This document shows, piece by piece, positions 9,328 to 16,983 of a stretch of DNA of 64,000 bases. The stretch is taken from contig OZ242222.1 in the NCBI GenBank assembly GCA_965206765.1, positions 2,976,001-3,040,000 of the forward strand. The letters are read 5' to 3'. The DNA is from Multivorans sp965206765. GTDB taxonomy: Bacteria; Acidobacteriota; Thermoanaerobaculia; Multivoradales; Multivoraceae. The notes beneath the pieces are model-generated. The model did no database searches. It had not been told where the DNA came from and saw only the letters and a program-made list of their open reading frames with translations. How positions within the stretch are numbered: the first letter of the stretch is position 1; the number at the start of each line of letters is the position of its first letter. The position numbers and the translations under genes are program-made.

Positions 9328-10766
9328 CTATGAGGACCAGAAGTACTGGACCTACCTAGACCTGGACTCATTCCTACAAGATGGTCAACCCCGGCCACCG
9401 GTATCCGGTGCCGCTCGATATGACCACGTCTTAGTGGACGAATTCCAGGACATCAATCCGCTCGACCTGGTGCTGATCCGGGCTATCGTTGCACGACATC
9501 GCGCCAGCCTCACCATCGTCGGGGACGACGACCAAGCGATCTTTGAGTGGCGCGGAGCCACGCCCGAGTACATACTCCACCCCGACAAGTACTTCGAGAA
9601 GTCCTTTCGGGACTATCAACTGCAAGTGAACTACCGGTCTCCGAGCAACATAGTTCACCATTCCCAGGCTCTCATCCAAAACAACGCGAGCCATGTCCCC
9701 AAGGCCGTCGTCGCGAAAGACGGTGCGGCGATAGCCGAGATCGAACTCTTGAGGACCGACAGCATCGGCGAACGTCTTGAACTCGTGACGGAGATTGTCA
9801 AGAGCACCGAGTATCCCGGAAAGGTCGGCGTCATTGGACGCCTAAGGAGACAACTTATCCCCTATCAGATCTATTTCGCAACGAATAGGGGCGCGCCCTT
9901 TAGTACGGCGGTCGACCTCGACGTGTTCAACAGCAACGCCTTCACCAAGCTAGCTGACCTGCTGATGATCTGGGACCGGTCGAGCCTCGGGAGATCCGTC
10001 AATCAGGCCGTTGAAGATGCCATTTCGGTCTGCGACCTGATCCGCCGTCTTCCGCTAAGCAAGAAAAACCGCGCTTCTCTGAAGTCGTACCTGCGTCGCG
10101 AAGTTCCAAGAACGGTTCGGGATGCGGTTACTGCACTTGACCGGTACGGCGGCCCGAAGCTCAGCGGAAAGACCCATCAGCAGCTTCATGAGTACGGCAG
10201 CGCCTTCCTAGCTGCGTCAGACGTCGCCGGCGCGCTGCGGCGTATCGAAAGACGATTTGATGGCCTCCGATTCGACTGGGAGAAGGCTGAGGAGGATGTC
10301 TTCTTCACAGCGCCGCCGTTGGCGCAGTTAGCAGAGATCGTCGAAGAGCAAAGACTAAGTGTCAGCGATCTTGTCGACCGCATTGAGACCGTGAAGCTGC
10401 AGGCGCAGGAGTATCGGGACTTAGAGCAGGGAGAGAGCGACTCTGACATCACCGACTTTCTGGATAGGCCGCTACACTTGATGACAGCCACCCGGGCAAA
10501 GGGAAGGGAGTTCGACACGGTAGTCCTACTCGACACAGTGCACGGTATCTGGCCCCACAAGCTGGCGACGGAGGAACGTGAAATTGAGGCGGAACGGCGA
10601 TTGTTCTACGTTGCTTTCACTAGAGCCTCTCGTAGAGTAGTGCTGCTGGCGAGCAGCGACACCGGCTTGACAAGCCGGTTCGTAGACGAACTGAATCTCG
10701 AGTGGGACTAAGCCAGCCCACTCCTGAGGAGCTACTGGCCAAGGCTTTCGGAGGACGGAGCGAGGT

Positions 10767-11348
10767 TTGTCCAGAAGGAAGCGCAATCGAGTTGCCGAGG
10801 GCGTCATCGTTGCGGTATTGGGAGGACTGGCTCTAGCGGTACTCCTTGCACCGCCGATACGTCAATTCGCTGTAGCCATCGCTAGCTGGGTCTGGGGGCT
10901 CCTAGCAGGAGCATGGAGCCTATTGGCGGCCGAGTACACGTTGCGGGGTTGGTTCGTTCTGCTGGGGCTTGGCGCGTTGGTTTTCTCCCTTGCCGCCCAA
11001 CTAAGGAGAGGCATCCAACGACTGCAGGAAACGCCCAGTCACTTGAGCTACACGAGCGACATCATCTACGGCGCAAGATGGCGCTGGTCATGGCAGGCCG
11101 GGAGGATCTCGAAGCTATGGGCGGCTTGCCCGACCTGCGACGCCCAACTCATCTACGAAGAGTACGTTGGTGACACCCTCCTGATCTGTGAACCGTGCTC
11201 TGGAATAGCCACAGAGGTCCAAACGTACGGAGTCGCACCGGAGCCCAAGTCCGTCGCAAGACTAAACGGCGACGTTGACTACACACGCGGCGCCGTCAAG
11301 AGGGAGATTCTGAGGCGGGTCAGGACGAAGCACCGAGGCTCCAAATAG
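10767..11348 (+). CDS. Two-helix membrane protein with a cytoplasmic zinc ribbon
   Basis: The product is a 193-residue protein starting at TTG 10767 after a GGACGGAGCGAGG ribosome-binding region. Residues 10-35 and 58-75 are hydrophobic spans (VIVAVLGGLALAVLLAP and WFVLLGLGALVFSLAA). The C-terminal half has two CxxC pairs, CPTCDAQL and LLICEPC, forming a likely zinc ribbon, and ends in a basic tail. It follows the helicase by 55 bases on the same strand and is probably in its transcription unit. I do not recognise the family; a membrane-anchored partner of the helicase or restriction-like complex is inference from position only. Confidence 0.65.
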   Translation: MSRRKRNRVAEGVIVAVLGGLALAVLLAPPIRQFAVAIASWVWGLLAGAWSLLAAEYTLRGWFVLLGLGALVFSLAAQLRRGIQRLQETPSHLSYTSDIIYGARWRWSWQAGRISKLWAACPTCDAQLIYEEYVGDTLLICEPCSGIATEVQTYGVAPEPKSVARLNGDVDYTRGAVKREILRRVRTKHRGSK

Positions 11349-11424
11349 GTCGCGAAGTCGCGACGCTTCCGACGTAGAGGACCTCTGAACCGACCCATTG
11401 GGTCGGTACGAGTCGGCTGCGGCT

Positions 11425-11712
11425 CTACCAAGGCATCGTCCGCCTGCTGTGCTCCCGGCCCCCTTCCGCCGAGTCCTCCCTCCGCTCCGCACCGATCACT
11501 ACGCCGCGATCGAATCTGCTCCGCCACATCTCCGGCAACATGTTGTCCAGGAAGCACACCCCCCGCTCCTTCGTCAGCTCCAGCACCATGTCGGCGGCGA
11601 CGACTTCGGGCGAAATGGGGATCCGCGCGGCCTTCGCGGTAGCCGTGGGAGAGGCCGAGGTCGCGGTCGCCGTGTTTGGCTAAGGCCAGGCCGGGGGCGG
11701 AGAGACCTTCGC
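11425..11712 (-). pseudogene. Decayed copy of the HpcH-aldolase C-terminus
   Basis: This segment repeats, with frame-disrupting differences, the last about 95 codons of the beta-helix/aldolase gene whose 3' end is at 26314. Recognisable pieces include LALAKHGDRDLGLSHG, corresponding to LAFAEHGPRDLGLSYG, and the block around the codons for FFLDNVLPENVV. The reading frame breaks after the Gly-Arg-Ala-Asp-Pro segment. It abuts the truncated deacylase copy at 11736, so two unrelated gene tails are joined here, which points to a recombination or duplication scar. Confidence 0.7.
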
Positions 11713-11735
11713 CGACGAACGTCGACGGCCCGCTA

Positions 11736-12522
11736 CTACGGCTCCCCCGCAAACCGCCCAACAATCGCCCGCCCCGGCGCAACTCCCTCCACAGTCTCCC
11801 CATCGCGCACCACGAACACCCCGTTGACCATCGTGTGAACGATCCCCTCCGAGAAGGAGAGCCCGCCCTCGAAGGTGGCGGTGTCCATCACCGTGTCCGG
11901 ATCGAAGACCACGATGTCCGCGTCGGCGCCAAGCTGGATCCGACCCTTGTTCCTCATCTGGTCGGACATCGACGCCACGCGGTCCGCCGGCAGGAGGCTC
12001 ATCTTCAGGAGGGCGGTCATCAGGTCGAGCGTGCCCCGCTCGCGGACGTAGCGGCCCAGGACCCGTGAGTAGGTGCCGGCTGTTCGCGGGTGCGCCTTCG
12101 GGGCATAGGGCATGCCGTCGGACGCGACGATCACCCAGTCGTTCCCGAGCGCCGTCTCGATCCACTCCTCCTTCATGAAGTGCAGGATGACCGTGCCCCG
12201 CTCGCGGCGGTAGCGCTCGAAGGTCTCCCTGGTCAGCCTCTCTCCCGTTGCCTCCCACTGGAGGTCGCCGTAGCCGATGCCCAGGCGGCCTTGCCAGCCC
12301 TCGTCGAAGATCGAGCTGTGGAGGCTGGTCGAGCCGGCCGTGTAGGGATACGCCTCCGTCGTCACGTCGAGCCCCAGGCGGCGCGCGCCGCCGATCAGGT
12401 CGAGCACCGTGTCGATCTCGCCGAGAGCCATGCTGTTGACGTGCACGATGTGCAGGGGCGCCCCGGTACCGACCGCGTTGGCGAGGACTTCCTGGATCGC
12501 ATCGATCGTCATCGAACGGACT
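11736..12522 (-). pseudogene. N-acyl-D-amino-acid deacylase, 5'-truncated copy 1
   Basis: The frame is uninterrupted for about 260 codons but covers only the C-terminal half of the amidohydrolase, from VRSMTIDAIQEVLAN to GRAIVGRFAGEP. It is nearly the same as copies ending at 16984 and 20169. The N-terminal half with the lipoprotein signal and HAH metal motif is missing. The homology stops abruptly at about 12522, just before the promoter of the ubiquitin-like operon. No ribosome-binding site precedes the first available ATG. It marks the left border of the Ubl island. Confidence 0.85.
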
Positions 12523-12535
12523 TGCGTAACAGCAA

Positions 12536-12564
12536 TTGACATGCCGTTCAGCAATCCCTATACT
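12536..12564 (+). promoter_or_regulatory. Near-consensus sigma-70 promoter of the Ubl operon
   Basis: TTGACA at 12536-12541 and TATACT at 12559-12564 are separated by exactly 17 bases. The first start codon is at 12606 with AGGAGC before it, so the leader would be about 35 bases. A match this close to consensus stands out in such GC-rich DNA. It lies immediately outside the truncated deacylase copy. Confidence 0.8.
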
Positions 12565-12605
12565 CCGATCCCACATCAGCAACTCCGAACCACAGGAGCA
12601 AACTC

Positions 12606-12878
12606 ATGCACGAGTCAAAGAGCAACCAGCCCCACGTCATCACGATCGACGCGGTCACGATCGAGGTCAACACGCACAAGGTCAAGATGCCCGCAGGACC
12701 CGCCAGCGGCCTCGAGATCAAAGAGGCCGCGATCGACCAGGGGGTCAAGATTGACGTGACCTTCGTCCTCCAGCTCCAGCTCCCGAACGGGTCAGCGAAG
12801 GTCATCGGCGACGACGACAAGGTCCCGCTGTCTGACCACCTCGCCTTCACCGCCATAGCGCCCGACGACAACAGCTAG
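12606..12878 (+). CDS. Ubiquitin-like protein (multiubiquitin-type beta-grasp domain)
   Basis: This 90-residue protein contains a single beta-grasp domain. ITIDAVTIEVNTHKVKMP forms the first hairpin, SGLEIKEAAIDQG the helix, TFVLQLQLP the next strand, and VIGDDDKVPLSDHLAFTAI the last strands. The order matches bacterial multiubiquitin-family domains found next to E1/E2/JAB genes. The C-terminus is APDDNS, without a Gly-Gly tail, so it would either be used in another way or need processing. It is the first gene of an operon with an E2-like protein and a JAB-E1 fusion, starting 35-45 bases after a strong promoter. Confidence 0.75.
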   Translation: MHESKSNQPHVITIDAVTIEVNTHKVKMPAGPASGLEIKEAAIDQGVKIDVTFVLQLQLPNGSAKVIGDDDKVPLSDHLAFTAIAPDDNS

Positions 12879-12888
12879 GGGCAGAACC

Positions 12889-13275
12889 ATGAAGCAACAC
12901 GTCTCCGACGCCATCGACGAGCTAGACCGCGCGTTCCCCTCCTCGACGGTTACCAGCCGAGAGGACGGTAGCGGTGGTGCCTTTGTGATCGTCGAAGACG
13001 TGGTGATCGGTCCGAAGTTCGACCCGTCGACGACCTGGCTCGGAGGCCACATCACCGCGACCTACCCGTACGCCGACATCTACCCCTTGTTCATGGGCGA
13101 CGACGTACGGCGCGTGGGCGGCTTGGCGTTTGAGGCGCCGGTCACTGGCGGAGCGCACTTCGAGCAACGATCGGCACTCCAGATCTCCCGCCGCTACAAC
13201 CGCACACAGAACTACCCTCAGACCGCAGTCGCCAAGTTCCTCAAGGTCCTGCGCTTTCTGGAGGAACTTCAATGA
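12889..13275 (+). CDS. E2 (UBC-fold)-like protein lacking any cysteine
   Basis: This 128-residue protein resembles bacterial E2-family proteins. It has an N-terminal helix (VSDAIDELDRAF), a central meander with FDPSTTWLGGHITATYPYAD (the YP region typical of UBC folds), IYPLFMGDDV, and a C-terminal helix FLKVLRFLEELQ. There is no cysteine anywhere in the protein, so a normal thioester-forming E2 mechanism is impossible; Ser, Thr or His in QRSALQISRRYN are the remaining polar candidates in the expected area. AGGGG lies before the ATG, and the stop overlaps the start of the JAB-E1 gene (ATGA). Confidence 0.65.
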   Translation: MKQHVSDAIDELDRAFPSSTVTSREDGSGGAFVIVEDVVIGPKFDPSTTWLGGHITATYPYADIYPLFMGDDVRRVGGLAFEAPVTGGAHFEQRSALQISRRYNRTQNYPQTAVAKFLKVLRFLEELQ

Positions 13276-14639
13276 CCGCGTCCACTGCCGACGTGCTCGT
13301 GACCGCACGGCACCATGAGCAACTCATGGCTCACCTCTTCCCCGGGGACAACGACGAGCATGGCGCCATCCTTCGAGCCGGAATCGTCCGTTCGGGCTCC
13401 GGCCTTCGTCTGTTGATCCAGAACGTCGAGCCTGCGCGATTCGGGACCGACTATGTCGCCGGGAAGTACGGCTACCGAGCACTGACACCGACCTTCATCC
13501 ATCGCGAGATCACTCGTTGCCGGGACTCCAGCCTCGCCTACTTGGCGGTCCACAATCACCAGACGGACCGCCACGTCGCCTTCAGCAGAATAGACCTCGA
13601 GTCCCACGAGCGAGGCTATCCGGCGCTGCTCGACATCGGGGGTGGCATACCCGTTGGCGCGCTCGTCTACGGCCACCGATCGGTCGCAGCCGACATCTGG
13701 ATGCCCGACGGCACGAGACGATCACTCGGAACCTACCGCGTGATAGGTCCCAGCGTCAGGCGCTTTACCTCCCGACCGCGCCGCGCCGCAGCGTTGGACA
13801 CGACACGTGACCGTCAGATCCGCATGTTCGGTAGTTCCGGCCAGCAAGTGCTCCGCTCGAGCAACGTGGCGGTGGTCGGCCTGGGCGGGGTCGGTTCCCT
13901 CGTCGTCGAGTACCTCGCGCGGCTCGGCGTCGGGACGCTGCTCCTGGTCGACTCGGACCCGATCGAGTGCAGCAACCTGTCGCGCGTCGTCGGCGCCACG
14001 ACCCTCGATGTCGAACTCGGACTGCTGAAATCCCAAATCGCCGTCCGCCACGCACGAGAACTGGCGCTGGACGCGAGCCTCCACGCGATCGCCGGCGATG
14101 TCGCGACTTCCTCCGTGGCCCAGACCCTGCGCGACTGTGACTTCATCTTCCTGGCTGCCGACTCGATGCGCGCTCGACTTGTCGTCAACGCACTTGCCCA
14201 CCAGTACCTGATACCCACCGTACAAGTAGGAGCGAAGGTGCGCCCCGACGACACCGGCAAGCTTGAGGACGCCATGTCCGCCGTACGCCAGATCAGACCA
14301 GGAGCGGGCTGCCTTTGGTGCAACGGCTTCATCGAACCGACGCGGCTCGCGATCGAAGCCAAGTCGGATGCCGAACGCAAGGCCCAAGCCTATGGCGTTG
14401 AGGAACCCAACCCCAGCGTCATCACGATGAACGCCGTCGCGGCTGCGCACGCGGTGAATGACTTCCTGTTCGACTTCCTCGACCTACGCAGCGTCAGCGC
14501 TGCGCGGGGCTACCACCACTTCCACTTCCTCACGGGTGTCGCCCAGCATGTCGTCCCGCGGCGGGACTCACACTGCCCGGAGTGCACTCACCGGCTGGCT
14601 ATGGGCGACGCGCTAGAATTGCCCGTCTCGGACGGGTAG
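13272..14639 (+). CDS. JAB/JAMM isopeptidase fused to ThiF/E1-like adenylyltransferase
   Basis: The 455-residue protein has two enzymes in one chain. Residues 1-165 are a JAMM metalloprotease: Glu29, His94-Asn-His96, Ser105 and Asp108 fit the E...HxH...SxxD zinc motif. Residues 180-430 are an E1-like Rossmann domain with VAVVGLGGVGS (glycine loop 203-208), LLVDSDPIECSNLSR (Asp, Asn and Arg of the ATP site) and PNPSVITMNAVAAAHAVNDFLF. Two CxxC pairs (347/350 and 435/438) probably bind zinc. No other cysteine sits in an obvious E1 active-site position. The fusion would couple activation of the Ubl to cleavage. It shares a four-base overlap with the E2-like gene. Confidence 0.85.
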   Translation: MTASTADVLVTARHHEQLMAHLFPGDNDEHGAILRAGIVRSGSGLRLLIQNVEPARFGTDYVAGKYGYRALTPTFIHREITRCRDSSLAYLAVHNHQTDRHVAFSRIDLESHERGYPALLDIGGGIPVGALVYGHRSVAADIWMPDGTRRSLGTYRVIGPSVRRFTSRPRRAAALDTTRDRQIRMFGSSGQQVLRSSNVAVVGLGGVGSLVVEYLARLGVGTLLLVDSDPIECSNLSRVVGATTLDVELGLLKSQIAVRHARELALDASLHAIAGDVATSSVAQTLRDCDFIFLAADSMRARLVVNALAHQYLIPTVQVGAKVRPDDTGKLEDAMSAVRQIRPGAGCLWCNGFIEPTRLAIEAKSDAERKAQAYGVEEPNPSVITMNAVAAAHAVNDFLFDFLDLRSVSAARGYHHFHFLTGVAQHVVPRRDSHCPECTHRLAMGDALELPVSDG

Positions 14640-14664
14640 CGTCCGACCACCGCCTCACGGTCCT

Positions 14665-15027
14665 ATGACTCACCGCCACAAGTTCGATTTCCCGGCCTTC
14701 TACAAGGCCCTCAGCTCCACAGTCACCGCCCGCGACGCCAACTGGAAGACAGTCAGTGAGCAGACAGGCGTATCCCAGTCCACGCTGTCGAGAATGTCCA
14801 AGGGACGCCAACCGGACGCCGCCAGCTTAACGGCTTTGGCCGCCTGGTCCGGGGTCAACCCCGTAGAGTTCACCGCCGCACCCAAGAGCAACCCCGAGCC
14901 CATCGCGATGGTCTCCAAGCTCCTACGCCAGGATCCGGACCTCGACGACGCGGGCGCCGACGCACTTGAAGCGATCATCAAGACTGCCTACGACAGCCTC
15001 AAGCGTAGACGGGTGCAGACCGACTAG
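14665..15027 (+). CDS. XRE-family helix-turn-helix regulator
   Basis: The 120-residue product has a Cro/C1-type helix-turn-helix near residues 30-65: WKTVSEQTGVSQSTLSRMSKGRQPDAASLTALAAWSGV is the helix-turn-helix with the following helices. The C-terminal helical part (EALEAIIKTAYDSLKRR) may dimerise. It begins 25 bases after the JAB-E1 stop on the same strand, so it is probably the last gene of the Ubl operon and a candidate autoregulator. Its last codons overlap the end of the convergent 67-residue gene by four bases. Confidence 0.8.
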   Translation: MTHRHKFDFPAFYKALSSTVTARDANWKTVSEQTGVSQSTLSRMSKGRQPDAASLTALAAWSGVNPVEFTAAPKSNPEPIAMVSKLLRQDPDLDDAGADALEAIIKTAYDSLKRRRVQTD

Positions 15028-15227
15028 CTGTCGCCCTCCACCGTAGTGGGTCTCGCGACCTTCGGCACCTCGAACCGCGACTCGGCAGTCAGCGCTTCAC
15101 GCTCCTCGACCCGCTTGACGATGGCCGGAATCGCCTCCTCCATCTTCCCCAGAACGGACTCGACGACGCCACTGTCAGGCAGTTTCCATACCGGGTCGGC
15201 GGTCTGCTTCACGCGTCGCTTGGCCAT
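15024..15227 (-). CDS. Small charged protein downstream of the papain-like peptidase
   Basis: This 67-residue protein begins MAKRRVKQTADPVWKL and continues with a helical segment (VVESVLGKMEEAIPAIVKRVEEREAL). It has no membrane segment and no cysteine. An AGGGAAGCGAG ribosome-binding sequence precedes its ATG, and it starts 53 bases after the peptidase stop, so the two are probably cotranscribed. I do not recognise the family. Its position suggests a small partner or substrate of the peptidase or of the Ubl pathway, but nothing in the sequence proves this. Confidence 0.55.
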   Translation of the reverse strand: MAKRRVKQTADPVWKLPDSGVVESVLGKMEEAIPAIVKRVEEREALTAESRFEVPKVARPTTVEGDS

Positions 15228-15279
15228 TCTCGCTTCCCTTTCTCGCTGTCCAGCGCTTCGATCCGGCCCCGGAGAGTCG

Positions 15280-16752
15280 TCATACTCCCACGACCTGCCT
15301 CAGATTGAGCTCCATCCGCGGCAGCGGCAATCCGGACGGACGACGCAGGTGTACCTCCCTGTGTTCGCCCGACGCCTTCGTTCGGTCGAACACGATCGCC
15401 AACTCTTCGTCGTGCAGTAGCAACGTCGGCACCGGGTCCTGTTCACTTGCTGTGGCGTCCAGGATAGCGCGTCCCGTCACGTGTCCGCTGTCCCACTGCG
15501 CGAGGCTACCGAACTCGACGACCCAAACGTACTGCGCACTCTCAAGCTCCATCAAGACACGCAGCAGCGCATCGCCCGTCTGCGATGCATGTTCACGCGC
15601 GTGTCTCCGCAGTTCCGAGATCGTCGTCATGAACCAGCGCCGCTGGACCACCTGATCCTTCGCCACCGCATACGCGTCTGCAAAGTCATGGCTCCATTCG
15701 TCCACCGCATCAGCCGGGAAGTGGATCTTCTCGGGCAGAGCCACGATGAACCTGTCGATGTCCTGACCCGAGTAGCTCCCTGACGCCGACGCCACAGGCG
15801 CTGCCTCTCGCGGGACGCTCCGGTACGGCAGTCTGTTGTCGTCGACCATCAGCAACGCGTCCACTCTGTCCCAGGCATGAGGAAACTGCCCCGCGGGTTC
15901 TCCGCTCTGGTCTCGCCAGCTGTAGCCCACAGCCACCGCTGCATGTCGTCGGCTGCTGATCTCCACAAACAGAGGGAAGCCGGACTCAAGATACGCCATC
16001 AGCTGCCCGTAGAAGCCTTCGTCCTCGACAGGCTCACCGTCCGGGCCCTTCTTCTTCGTTACGACCAAGGGGAAGCAGCCTGCCGCCTGAAAGACGCGCT
16101 CCGCCTCCCACACCGTCAACCCCAGCGACGGCACCAGACCGCCCGGGTCGAACGCACTCGCCAACCTCGCCATGTCCCCGATCAGATACTCCCGATGCTG
16201 CGGGAACCTCTCGCTGTAGTGACGGAGAATCGCCCAGCAGGACACATGCGCGCAAACCGCGATATCCGCTGGCTGTGCCATAGAGGGAAACCCCCATACC
16301 GGGAGGACGTGCCCGAGTACGTTCACGCGGTGCTCCGACTGGATCGCACTGCCGCGGGCCGCCAGGATTCCTGGCGACAGAACGGATCTTCCCAAGGTCG
16401 CCCTCATCGTCGGCCGAAGCACGACGTAGCCGAAGTAGTGATCTTCGAGGCGACCATCGGCGCACGCTATGTCGGTACGAACCTCGTCGTACTTCACCGA
16501 TCCGTTGAAGAAGTGCAGCCGAACACAGTCCCTCCGATAGACCCGGCCCTTCTTCGCATAGAAGCTGTACAGCGTGCTCCGATAGTCCTTGTCGACGTAG
16601 CCATGCTCGACAAGCACGGACTGCACCGCGTCCGTCACTTCCCTAGCGAGACGCCTAGCGATCGCTTCCGGCTGGAACACGGCGTCCAACGCGTCTGCCA
16701 GAGGGCTGTACCCACGTTCTCCGCCGACGTCGATCCACTGGTACGTTGCCAA
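15280..16752 (-). CDS. Papain-fold (C39-like) cysteine peptidase with an N-terminal accessory domain
   Basis: The 490-residue protein starts at TTG 16752. Residues 1-155 form a domain with LYSFYAKKGRVYRRDCVRLHF and DHYFGYVVLRPTMRATLG. Residues 160-310 look like a C39/papain-type core: AVCAHVSCWAILRHY gives Cys167 at the start of a helix, RRHAAVAVGYSW gives His270 on a strand, and LMVDDNRLPY gives Asp304. The remaining 180 residues are mixed alpha/beta. There is no secretion signal, so it acts in the cytoplasm. It converges on the Ubl operon. The start is uncertain: an unrelated 63-codon frame beginning MGAIPDRYAVSIPELEKN at about 16830 overlaps the 5' end. Confidence 0.65.
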   Translation of the reverse strand: MATYQWIDVGGERGYSPLADALDAVFQPEAIARRLAREVTDAVQSVLVEHGYVDKDYRSTLYSFYAKKGRVYRRDCVRLHFFNGSVKYDEVRTDIACADGRLEDHYFGYVVLRPTMRATLGRSVLSPGILAARGSAIQSEHRVNVLGHVLPVWGFPSMAQPADIAVCAHVSCWAILRHYSERFPQHREYLIGDMARLASAFDPGGLVPSLGLTVWEAERVFQAAGCFPLVVTKKKGPDGEPVEDEGFYGQLMAYLESGFPLFVEISSRRHAAVAVGYSWRDQSGEPAGQFPHAWDRVDALLMVDDNRLPYRSVPREAAPVASASGSYSGQDIDRFIVALPEKIHFPADAVDEWSHDFADAYAVAKDQVVQRRWFMTTISELRRHAREHASQTGDALLRVLMELESAQYVWVVEFGSLAQWDSGHVTGRAILDATASEQDPVPTLLLHDEELAIVFDRTKASGEHREVHLRRPSGLPLPRMELNLRQVVGV

Positions 16753-16983
16753 CGCTTCTGCTTCTCCGCTGTCCGGTTCTTCTCTAGCTCGGGGATCGAC
16801 ACCGCATAGCGGTCCGGAATCGCACCCATCAACGGCCCTTCGTCAGTTCCGCAGACGCTGCGCTGTGACCGCAGGTATCGCCGCTTGGTCAACTCCCACG
16901 AGAGGGGTGCCCCAGAGGACGCGAGATCATGACACCTGCCCTGCACACCCGCAACCGGCCTGTCTACCCGATTGCCCGCTACT

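Larger units (their letters stand above)
7152..10711 (+). pseudogene. UvrD/Rep-like superfamily 1 helicase, interrupted by an insertion sequence
   Basis: The gene is in two parts, 7152-7856 and 9332-10711. Removing the element and one copy of its 4-bp duplication rejoins the codons ...ACC TAT|GAG GAC... without a frame change, giving a 694-residue protein. Part 1 starts with GTG and has Walker A (LAPAGCGKTAS) and motif Ia (VTFTRSAAAEL). Part 2 has Walker B (VLVDEFQDIN), motif III (VGDDDQAIFEWRGA), motif IV (QVNYRSPSNI), motif V (MTATRAKGREFDTVVLL) and motif VI (RRLFYVAFTRA). All SF1A motifs survive, so insertion is recent. As it stands the helicase is split and probably inactive. Its place beside restriction-like genes suggests a defence role. 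Confidence 0.9.
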
